The notes under the pieces are model-generated. The model was not told where the DNA came from, did no database searches, and saw only the letters and a list, made by a program, of their open reading frames with translations. The position numbers and the translations under genes were made by a program. From Lachnospiraceae bacterium (lineage in GTDB: Bacteria > Bacillota_A > Clostridia > Lachnospirales > Lachnospiraceae): a stretch of 15,598 bases of DNA. Of this stretch, positions 1-6,233 are shown piece after piece; position 1 is the first letter of the stretch, and each line of letters opens with the position of its first letter. The stretch spans positions 1 to 15,598 of the forward strand of contig VSNT01000095.1 in NCBI GenBank assembly GCA_009774465.1. The letters run 5' to 3'.

Positions 1-18
1 TCTTTTTACTTTTTTCAT
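1..18 (-). CDS. 5' end of an unknown minus-strand gene (partial, 6 codons visible)
   Basis: Reading the minus strand from position 18 gives ATG followed by codons for K-K-V-K-R, and then the window ends. A purine-rich stretch (GGGAAGAGTAGGAAAGT) sits directly upstream, and its AGGA is suitably placed as a ribosome binding site. The lysine-rich start resembles the beginning of a signal peptide, but nothing more can be said. It lies about 40 bases downstream of the lipoprotein stop with no terminator hairpin between them, so the two could be one operon. Confidence 0.4.
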
Positions 19-60
19 ACTTTCCTACTCTTCCCTTTCTTTTTAAACTTAATTAAAGTG

Positions 61-600
61 TTAATCAATTACTCTTATAATCTCTACCTCTGTAGCTAAA
101 AACTCTGTACCATCTATGTTTTCCTTTCCTTTCAAGTTCAAACTGTCTCCTGCCTGAATACTTGAAAAATCAGCATCCTGCCTGTTAACGTCACTGCCAT
201 CTGCTTTTCCTGTCTCCAAGGAAAATTTTGCATCATCAGTAAAATAAACGGAAACCCGTTCTTCAAAACCTTCAGCCGGAGAAACTAAAGTAGTACCATC
301 CTCTCCTGCCTGTATCCTGCTTACTATTACCGTTTTTTCTGAGGATATAATTTCCATAACGCCTCCGCACATTTCATCTTCAAATTTGATGGTATCAGCC
401 TCTGCTTCAGGCACTTCTTCCTTTGACAAATCCGTAAAATTTTTCCCTTCTGACTCATTTGACCTTTCAGACAACGTTTCATTTTCATCTAACGTTTCCA
501 CAATATCAGCAGATTGAGCATCTGTTTCTTTGTTTTGGCATCCATTCATTACCATCAGACAAACACCGCATACACACATAGTTGAAATTATTTTTTTCAT
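61..600 (-). CDS. Small exported lipoprotein with a C-terminal beta-rich domain
   Basis: I place the start at the ATG at 600 (179 aa), not at the upstream in-frame ATG at 648, because AAAGGAG lies just before it and because this start gives a proper signal peptide: MKK, a hydrophobic stretch, then VMNGC with the lipid-attached cysteine at residue 21. The -3 Met and -2 Asn make the lipobox non-canonical. Residues ~22-75 are an acidic, Ser/Glu-rich linker. Residues ~75-179 look like a compact beta domain with the pattern GGVMEII...V.V.FTDDAKF...Q.ADFSSIQAGDSLNLKG....GTEFLATEVEII. This resembles the small OB-like domains of DUF5666-type proteins, but that is a resemblance by eye only. Its function is unknown. 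It is probably membrane-anchored outside the cell. It is divergent from the metallo-hydrolase and two-component genes and shares an 11-bp direct repeat with the regulator's promoter, so it may be a target of that regulator. Confidence 0.8.
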   Translation of the reverse strand: MKKIISTMCVCGVCLMVMNGCQNKETDAQSADIVETLDENETLSERSNESEGKNFTDLSKEEVPEAEADTIKFEDEMCGGVMEIISSEKTVIVSRIQAGEDGTTLVSPAEGFEERVSVYFTDDAKFSLETGKADGSDVNRQDADFSSIQAGDSLNLKGKENIDGTEFLATEVEIIRVID

Positions 601-631
601 ATTTTTCCACTCCTTTACACTAAATTCATGT

Positions 632-668
632 ATTATCATAACAGGCAAATCTCTAAAGATTCTCTAAA
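632..668 (-). promoter_or_regulatory. Tandem 11-bp direct repeat and -10 region upstream of the lipoprotein gene
   Basis: On the minus strand, TTTAGAGAATC (668-658) is followed immediately by TTTAGAGATTT (657-647). The first eight bases, TTTAGAGA, are identical at exact 11-bp spacing. A possible -10 (GATAAT, 637-632) follows. Head-to-tail half-sites 11 bp apart are the usual footprint of OmpR/PhoB-family regulators. A close copy precedes the response regulator at 1621. The -10 choice is uncertain. Confidence 0.6.
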
Positions 669-717
669 TCTGTTTTTCAAATATTTTTTGCAGCTAATAT
701 ACAACTGACTGCTTTCA

Positions 718-746
718 TTGCCCACAGAAGCAAAAACTGCTATAAT
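718..746 (+). promoter_or_regulatory. Sigma-A-type promoter of the metallo-hydrolase gene
   Basis: TTGCCC (718-723) and TATAAT (741-746) are separated by exactly 17 bases. The start codon is about 48 bases further on, with AAAGGA as ribosome binding site. The -10 is perfect and the -35 retains TTG. Confidence 0.65.
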
Positions 747-794
747 CAATCCAGTTAAACACCTCGATCAGGTAGTCAGAAAGGACTGATAAAT

Positions 795-1535
795 ATGCTT
801 AAAGTTACCTATATTGAACACAGCAGCTTTTTACTTGAAACAGAAAATGCTTCTTTTTTATTTGACTATTATAAGGGAGCGATTCCACAGATAAATCCAC
901 AGAAACCTCTTTTGGTTTTTGTGAGCCATAAACACGGGGATCATTATAATCCTGATATTTTTGAATTAGTTAAAAATTATCCCAATATACATTACATTCT
1001 TTCAAAGGACGTTCCTGTTAAATGGCAGATCATAAAATACAGGGAGCAGGGAGTTTCTTTGGATGAACATATACATATTGTAACTAAAAATACTGTTCAG
1101 GAAATCTCAATTTCCGAGCGCTGCCAGCTTTCTATCGAAACATTAAGATCTACTGACACTGGCGTTGCATTTCTTATCCATGAGAAAGAAAAGACCTATT
1201 ACCATGCCGGAGATTTAAATTTATGGGTATGGGAAGGCGAGACAAAACAATATAACAATTCCATGAAAAGCGCCTACTACAGGGAACTGGAAAAATTAAA
1301 GGATAAAAAAATTGACGTGGCATTTGTTCCTTTAGATCCAAGACAGGAAAAAGATGCTTATTTGGGAATTGAATCATTTTTAGAATACACCCATAGCCAG
1401 TATGTATTTCCCATGCACTTTTGGGCAGATTTTAATATTATAGACCGTTTTCTTACAAAACACCCTGAATATCAGGAAAAAGTCATGAAAATAGAAAAGA
1501 CCGGACAGGAGTTTCCATTACAACCCAGTTTATAA
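795..1535 (+). CDS. MBL-fold metallo-hydrolase
   Basis: A 246-aa protein of the metallo-beta-lactamase superfamily, without signal peptide and so probably cytoplasmic. The metal motif HxHxDH is visible as SHKHGDH (H45, H47, D49, H50). A later HAGDLN supplies the bridging aspartate (D140), and FPMHFW supplies the last histidine (H208). At the place where many relatives have the third-motif histidine the protein reads STDTG (D121), which I believe is shared by a clostridial subgroup, although I cannot check that here. Short intracellular members of this family hydrolyse very varied substrates, so no substrate can be assigned. It has its own promoter and ends 85 bases before the response regulator with no terminator hairpin between, so read-through into the two-component genes is possible. 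The link to that system is positional only. Confidence 0.88.
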   Translation: MLKVTYIEHSSFLLETENASFLFDYYKGAIPQINPQKPLLVFVSHKHGDHYNPDIFELVKNYPNIHYILSKDVPVKWQIIKYREQGVSLDEHIHIVTKNTVQEISISERCQLSIETLRSTDTGVAFLIHEKEKTYYHAGDLNLWVWEGETKQYNNSMKSAYYRELEKLKDKKIDVAFVPLDPRQEKDAYLGIESFLEYTHSQYVFPMHFWADFNIIDRFLTKHPEYQEKVMKIEKTGQEFPLQPSL

Positions 1536-1554
1536 AATTTTCCATAAATTTAAT

Positions 1555-1598
1555 CTTAGAGAATTTTTAAAGAATTCCATAGTAAAATAAGATATTAT
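1555..1598 (+). promoter_or_regulatory. Tandem 11-bp direct repeat and -10 upstream of the response regulator
   Basis: CTTAGAGAATT (1555-1565) is followed directly by TTTAAAGAATT (1566-1576), head to tail at 11-bp spacing. TATTAT (1593-1598) is a plausible -10. With a 17-bp spacer the -35 would fall inside the second half-site, the position expected for an OmpR-family activator. The repeat matches the one before the divergent lipoprotein (TTTAGAGA core), which suggests autoregulation. The ribosome binding site AAAGGGG (1606-1612) follows, 8 bases before the start. Confidence 0.62.
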
Positions 1599-1620
1599 AT
1601 GTTTCAAAGGGGAATATACA

Positions 1621-2304
1621 ATGAGAATTTTACTTGTGGAAGACGACGAAAAATTAAACAAAACCCTTACTTTCAAATTGGAAAAAGAAGGATTTGCCGT
1701 AGATGCCTGCCATGATGGTGAGGAGGCATGTTTTTATGGAGAAAATAATATTTACGACATTATATTACTTGACCGGATGCTTCCTAATATGGAGGGAACT
1801 CAGGTACTTACTCACCTTCGAAAAAATAAAATAACAACTCCTGTTATACTGCTTACTGCTCTTGGTACCCTGTCTGATAAAGTCACCGGCCTTGATCTTG
1901 GCGCTGACGATTACCTTGTAAAGCCTTTTGCTTTTGAGGAGCTTCTTGCAAGAATCCGATGCATCTGCAGACGCCCTCAAACCTTAAGTGATGACGATAT
2001 TCTTACAGTTTCCGACATAACATGGTACAATCAGGAAGGGCGTCTCTTGGGGCCAAATGGAAACTGTACCCTTTCCAAGCGGGAAGCAGCATTATTGGAA
2101 ACCTTTTTGCGAAGAAAGGATCAGACTCTTTCAAGAAGTATTCTTCTTTTAAAGGTATGGGGGCCTGACAGTGATGTAGAGGAAGGTAATCTTGACAATT
2201 ACATTCATTTTATAAGACGAAGGTTAAAAGGAGTAGGAAGCAGACTTCAAATCAAAACCATCCGGGGGATTGGTTATTGTCTGCAGGATTTAAGTGAACA
2301 ATGA
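1621..2304 (+). CDS. OmpR/PhoB-family response regulator
   Basis: This 227-aa DNA-binding regulator has two domains. The receiver domain (residues 1-~118) has acidic D8/D9, phospho-acceptor D51 (LLDRMLP), T79 and K101 (the Lys of VKPF), so all the phosphorylation residues are present. The C-terminal winged helix (~128-223) ends in the typical RRRLKGVGSRLQIKTIRGIGYCL wing. It is paired with the histidine kinase that begins 73 bases downstream. The start is supported by AAAGGGG 8 bases upstream. The tandem repeat in its own promoter region suggests autoregulation and control of the divergent lipoprotein. What signal it serves is unknown. Confidence 0.93.
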   Translation: MRILLVEDDEKLNKTLTFKLEKEGFAVDACHDGEEACFYGENNIYDIILLDRMLPNMEGTQVLTHLRKNKITTPVILLTALGTLSDKVTGLDLGADDYLVKPFAFEELLARIRCICRRPQTLSDDDILTVSDITWYNQEGRLLGPNGNCTLSKREAALLETFLRRKDQTLSRSILLLKVWGPDSDVEEGNLDNYIHFIRRRLKGVGSRLQIKTIRGIGYCLQDLSEQ

Positions 2305-2377
2305 GTCAAAGGAAGCTTTCATATTCGCCTGATTCATTACTCACGAAAATAAATGTAAAGAAAGATGGAGATAAATT

Positions 2378-3706
2378 ATGTACAAAAAAGTACATTTACG
2401 CCTGACAATTTTATCTACGGGAATTACTGCTGCCATTATGATTATCATGTCTCTTATTTATCTGTACATTTCTGAAAAAAATCTTTATCAGAACCAATAC
2501 AATTCTTTTAAAAATGATATAAATACCATTTCCACTAATTTAGAACCGCAGTCAGTGATTACTATGGAATGGCTCTCCAGAATGGAAACGCAGAATAATT
2601 ATCTGTTTTTTATTCTGGATAATGGCACTCCTTTTTTGTATAACCAATTATCAAATACCCATGATATTTCAAAAGAAAAACTTTTGCAGGAAAGCATGGA
2701 TTCTTACCGGGAAATGTTTTCGTTTAGCGATACTGAAACATCCGCCTTTTCTTCTCCATACCTCAGCCGTCATGTCCAATTTCAATTTACATCAAAATCC
2801 ACAAATGAAAACTATTTTTGTGGTGTGATTGAAATTGAAAAATCTTCATCCCTTCTTCAGGTCATTATTTTATCTCCCTTGCATCAATTAAAAAAACAGA
2901 TATTTGACCAACGGATTCGATTTATTGCAATTGACGGTGCAGCAATTTTTCTTCTGGCTCTTTTTTCCTGGGTTTTTACAGGAAAACTTTTAAAACCAAT
3001 TATAGAAAATCAAAAAAAGCAAATCCAATTTGTAGCTTCTGCTTCTCATGAATTGCGTACTCCTTTGGCAGTAATTTTATCTTCTGCAGAATGCTGTAAA
3101 AATGTTTCTGCCGAAGAACAGGCAGGTTTTATCAAAAATATTTGTCAGGAAGGACTGCGTATGTCTACTTTAATTAATGATTTACTCACTCTTTCCGGAT
3201 CAGACAATCATCAGTTTTCCATTCAAATAAAGCCTGCTGAGCTGGATACTCTGCTGATCAATTCCTATGAAGCTTTTGAACCTCTTGCAAAAGAAAAATC
3301 AATTACACTTTCTTTAGAGCTTCCCGAAAATACCATTCCTTTATGCCCTATGGATGGAAACCGTATCAGTCAGGTAGTTTCCATTTTACTGCACAATGCA
3401 ATCAGCTATACTCCCAAATCAGGAAAAATTCAAATATCTCTTTCTTATAAGAAAAATTTTTTTAAATTCTCTGTAAAAGATAATGGAATCGGCATACCCG
3501 ACCAGGATAAGAAAAAAATTTTTGACCGTTTTTATCGGGCGGAAAAATCCCGAAGTACAAAAGACCATTTTGGACTGGGACTTTCCATTGCTTACGAAAT
3601 TATTGCCTCCCATCATGGTACCATTTCAGTGACAGATGCATCTCCTTCCGGCTCTGTTTTTACTGTAACACTGCCTGGAAAGCATTCTGAAAAGTCTTTT
3701 TTGTAA
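2378..3706 (+). CDS. Membrane sensor histidine kinase, partner of the regulator at 1621
   Basis: 442 aa. TM1 is at residues ~11-31, an extracytoplasmic sensor region of ~150 residues follows, and TM2 is at ~182-202. The dimerisation/phospho-acceptor helix carries H224 (ASASHELRTPL). The ATP-binding domain has the N box (HNAISYTP, N340), G1 (DNGIGIP, from 368), F box (IFDRFYRAEKSRS) and G2 (GLGLSIAYEI, from 399). All catalytic motifs are intact. There are only about 20 residues between TM2 and H224, so no HAMP linker fits, which is unusual for this class but not rare. The sensor region has no recognisable domain and the ligand is unknown. The likely ribosome binding site is the weak GGAG in AGATGGAGATAAATT before the ATG. 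Confidence 0.92.
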   Translation: MYKKVHLRLTILSTGITAAIMIIMSLIYLYISEKNLYQNQYNSFKNDINTISTNLEPQSVITMEWLSRMETQNNYLFFILDNGTPFLYNQLSNTHDISKEKLLQESMDSYREMFSFSDTETSAFSSPYLSRHVQFQFTSKSTNENYFCGVIEIEKSSSLLQVIILSPLHQLKKQIFDQRIRFIAIDGAAIFLLALFSWVFTGKLLKPIIENQKKQIQFVASASHELRTPLAVILSSAECCKNVSAEEQAGFIKNICQEGLRMSTLINDLLTLSGSDNHQFSIQIKPAELDTLLINSYEAFEPLAKEKSITLSLELPENTIPLCPMDGNRISQVVSILLHNAISYTPKSGKIQISLSYKKNFFKFSVKDNGIGIPDQDKKKIFDRFYRAEKSRSTKDHFGLGLSIAYEIIASHHGTISVTDASPSGSVFTVTLPGKHSEKSFL

Positions 3707-3857
3707 TATAATCTGTCTTTTTTGTCATGAGCTTTTCTTTTTTCAGATAAATTCTGCCCCAAAAACTGCCGATATATTAATTGTAAGTATATAAACATGA
3801 TAAATGGATTTATCAGAAATAAAACAACACATTGCTGATATCAGGGAGGATGATGGC

Positions 3858-4691
3858 ATGAGTGTAATGGGTATTGGCAGATCTGTATCGCGAGTCACAC
3901 AAATTAAAGATGCAAGGGGAAACGTAGTTGCAACAATTAGAACTTCACGTCCTTCTAAATCTTCAAATAATTCAAAGAAAAAAAAGAAACCTTTACAATA
4001 CAATTTTAAGCAGATTTCTTCTCAGATTATGCTTTCAAAAACCCCTGCCAATGCAAGAAAGGTTTTGACGAAAGCCCGTGGAAAGGTGGCAGAGCTGTTA
4101 AAAAAACAGAATTCTGAAAATTATGATGACAGAGAACTTCGCGCTGCAATTATTCATGCAAAGAAAATGGAGCGTATTGCCAAAAAGCGTATGAAACATC
4201 TGCAGCAGGAAGAAGATGCCAAACAGGATAAAAATCAATCTGAAAATATGGAAGATCAGGAACTTGAAATGGAAGATATTTTCAGTAATGACGAACTTGA
4301 TGAAAAAGAAGTCATAGATGATGAATTGTTAAAAATTATGCAGGAACTACAGGCTCTTATGGAAGAATCTATGGATGATTTGATGGACAGTCTGACGGAG
4401 GAAGCAGAATTTAACGACCTGGTAGAGGAAGTTGCAGGCATCATAGAAGAAGAACTTGAACCGGAAGAGCTTGAACGATTAAAAAAGAAGCACAGGGCGG
4501 ATGAACTGCGTGAAATCGCAGAAGCAGATATGAAATACTTAAGAGCATTATTTGATAAACTGGAAAAAGACAAACAATCCTCTCCTGTAAACAGCGGTGT
4601 TTCTCTGGAGCTTTCCGGTGAAGAAATACCTGTGGAAGTGATTGCCGAACCAGTTATGGTAGAAGGTGGGACAATTGATTTTTCCGTATAA
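3858..4691 (+). CDS. Conserved Lachnospiraceae-type charged coiled-coil protein, function unknown
   Basis: I place the start at the ATG at 3858 (277 aa), because AGGGAGGA (3843-3850) lies 7 bases before it. The longer in-frame ATG at 3804 (18 more residues, MDLSEIKQHIADIREDDG) has no visible ribosome binding site but remains possible. In order there is an N-terminal stretch (MSVMGIGRSVSRV), a lysine run, a conserved-looking basic core (LQYNFKQISSQIM...ARKVLTKARGKVAEL...YDDRELRAAIIHAKKMERIAKKRMKHLQQEE), a very acidic helical region with many Glu/Asp/Leu, and a short beta-like tail ending GGTIDFSV. There is no signal peptide or membrane segment, so it is cytoplasmic. I recall similar proteins in related genomes but no characterised member. 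The split between basic core and acidic C-terminal half suggests a scaffold or nucleic-acid or partner binding role, which is speculation. It is followed by a strong terminator and is probably monocistronic. Confidence 0.75.
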   Translation: MSVMGIGRSVSRVTQIKDARGNVVATIRTSRPSKSSNNSKKKKKPLQYNFKQISSQIMLSKTPANARKVLTKARGKVAELLKKQNSENYDDRELRAAIIHAKKMERIAKKRMKHLQQEEDAKQDKNQSENMEDQELEMEDIFSNDELDEKEVIDDELLKIMQELQALMEESMDDLMDSLTEEAEFNDLVEEVAGIIEEELEPEELERLKKKHRADELREIAEADMKYLRALFDKLEKDKQSSPVNSGVSLELSGEEIPVEVIAEPVMVEGGTIDFSV

Positions 4692-4701
4692 TTATTTTTC
4701 A

Positions 4702-4733
4702 GGGTAGCATTTTTACATGCCACCCTTTTTTTT
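4702..4733 (+). terminator. Rho-independent terminator of the charged coiled-coil gene
   Basis: Stem GGGTAGCAT (4702-4710) pairs with ATGCCACCC (4717-4725) with one internal A-C mismatch and a 6-base loop, followed by eight T. It begins 10 bases after the stop codon at 4691. The T run and the right arm lie inside the last codons of the convergent symporter gene. On the minus strand the hairpin is not followed by a U run, so it acts one way only. Confidence 0.85.
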
Positions 4734-6113
4734 CAAATTGTTTTCTTCATAATCTTTCAGGGAATTAACCGCCTGCGGTGCAAGAGGTATCAATGCAATC
4801 ATATTAAATACTGTCATGAGTCCAATTCCCACATCACTTAAATCCCAGACAAAAGTATAGGCAGCAAGTCCGCCGATAAAAAGCATTACCAGATCTAATA
4901 CTTTATATAAGGTCTGTGACAGCCAATTATCTCCAAAAAGATATGCAACATTAGATCTTGCATAGAACAGTATGCCAATAAATGTTGAAAAACTAAACAA
5001 CCATAAAATTACCGCAATAAAAATTACACCAATTTCTCCCATGTGATACTGCATGGAAGTCTGTAAAAGATCCATACCTTCCAGCCCATTTGTCAGATTT
5101 GAAGGAGTAAGCAGCATAATCATGGCAGAACAGCTGCATATTACAATGGTATCAATAAACACACCAAATGCCTGCAAAAGACCTTCCTTCGCAGGATGAT
5201 TAATATCTGCAGCGGCAGCGGCACATGGAGCAGAACCGGAACCTGCCTCGTTAGAAAATAGTCCCCGTTTGGCACCGTTCATAATCACTGCACCGAATCC
5301 TCCTGCAACAGCCTGTCTAAGACCAAAAGCTTCTAAAAAAATTCTCTGAAAAATTTCAGGAAGCTGACCTGCATTTTTTACAATAATAAAAATTGTTATT
5401 AAAAAGTAACATCCCGCCATAATTGGCACTATAAAATCCAGAACCTTAACAGTGGCGTTCTTTCGAAGAACGATCACCGCAGCAAATGCAACAAGAACAA
5501 TTGTTGTGTAAACAGGAGGAATTTGAAATGCATTTTCAAAAGCGGAAGAAACGGAATTTCCAATTACCTGGCTGATACCGCACCAGCAAACCAATCCGGA
5601 AATTGCAAATAAAACAGCTATAACTGATTTTTTACGCTTACTGCCTTTTTTAATAAACATATGATGAATATAATAAGCCGGGCCTCCCCTGAATCCTCCA
5701 TAAAGCGGATCCTTTTCCTTATAGATTTGAGCCAGAGTACCCTCTGCAAATGCAGTAGAGGAGCCAAGCAAAGCAATAATCCACATCCAGAATACCGCAC
5801 CGGCGCCTCCCATAGAAATAGCAGCTACAACACCTACCAAATTTCCCATTCCTACTCTTGTGGCGGTAGATACAATCAATGCCTGAACTCCGGATATGGC
5901 ATCTTTTTGAGAAATGTTTTTCTTCTCCGCTGTAACTTTAAGCATTTCCGGAAACAAACGAAAAGGAAGAAACCTTGTCCGTATGGTGAAATAAATTCCG
6001 GAAGGAATCAAAATCAAAACTAACAAAGAAAGTCCCATTGAACTTCCTCCCGGTAAGGGAATTGTAATTAAATCTCCCCACAAAATATCATAAACAGCTT
6101 TAAAAATACTCAT
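4713..6113 (-). CDS. AGCS-family sodium:alanine/glycine symporter
   Basis: 466 aa from the ATG at 6113, chosen because GGAAAGG lies 8 bases upstream. An in-frame ATG at 6185 would add 24 residues (MLQAENLNI...) but has no ribosome binding site, and the added part is the leader hairpin. It is an integral membrane protein with about 10-11 hydrophobic segments. Family signatures are TRVGMGNLVGV near the N-terminus, GGFRGGPAYYI, and the core signature GLFSNEAGSGSAPCAAAAA. The family takes up alanine or glycine with sodium, and the length fits the family. The last codons (K-K-G-G-M-stop) are written in the terminator of the convergent gene. The substrate cannot be told from sequence alone. It is likely controlled by the leader hairpin at 6146-6176. 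Confidence 0.93.
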   Translation of the reverse strand: MSIFKAVYDILWGDLITIPLPGGSSMGLSLLVLILIPSGIYFTIRTRFLPFRLFPEMLKVTAEKKNISQKDAISGVQALIVSTATRVGMGNLVGVVAAISMGGAGAVFWMWIIALLGSSTAFAEGTLAQIYKEKDPLYGGFRGGPAYYIHHMFIKKGSKRKKSVIAVLFAISGLVCWCGISQVIGNSVSSAFENAFQIPPVYTTIVLVAFAAVIVLRKNATVKVLDFIVPIMAGCYFLITIFIIVKNAGQLPEIFQRIFLEAFGLRQAVAGGFGAVIMNGAKRGLFSNEAGSGSAPCAAAAADINHPAKEGLLQAFGVFIDTIVICSCSAMIMLLTPSNLTNGLEGMDLLQTSMQYHMGEIGVIFIAVILWLFSFSTFIGILFYARSNVAYLFGDNWLSQTLYKVLDLVMLFIGGLAAYTFVWDLSDVGIGLMTVFNMIALIPLAPQAVNSLKDYEENNLKKKGGM

Positions 6114-6138
6114 AATATATACCTTTCCATAAAGACTA

Positions 6139-6176
6139 AGAAAAAGCTGAAAACCTTGAATATTAAGATTTTCAGC
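6139..6176 (-). terminator. Terminator-type hairpin in front of the symporter gene (attenuator or upstream-gene terminator)
   Basis: On the minus strand GCTGAAAATCTT pairs with AAGGTTTTCAGC (12 bp with one T-G wobble) around a 7-base loop, and TTTTT follows. This is a convincing intrinsic terminator. It lies 57 bases after the stop of the surface-protein gene, so it may end that transcript. It also lies about 15 bases after the predicted start of the symporter's own promoter, so it may act as a leader attenuator. Confidence 0.75.
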
Positions 6177-6197
6177 CTGTAACATACTACTTTTTAA

Positions 6198-6226
6198 ATC
6201 ATATCATATTTTAATTATCAGTACAA
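6198..6226 (-). promoter_or_regulatory. Predicted promoter of the symporter gene
   Basis: On the minus strand, TTGTAC (6226-6221), a 17-bp spacer and TATGAT (6203-6198) form a good sigma-A-type promoter. Transcription would begin near 6191, giving a leader of about 78 bases that contains the terminator-type hairpin. Confidence 0.5.
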
Positions 6227-6233
6227 GATTTAG

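Noticed and set aside
3694..3725. Repeated GTCTTTTTTGT (3694-3704 and 3715-3725) as a regulatory or terminator element after the first kinase gene
   Set aside because: The repeat is mostly a T run and no stable hairpin precedes it. Only a 5-bp ATCTG/CAGAT pair is present, which is too weak for a terminator.
4256..4723. Serine-rich reading frame opposite the charged coiled-coil gene
   Set aside because: It is the antisense of Glu/Asp/Leu codons. It has no ribosome binding site and low-complexity Ser runs.
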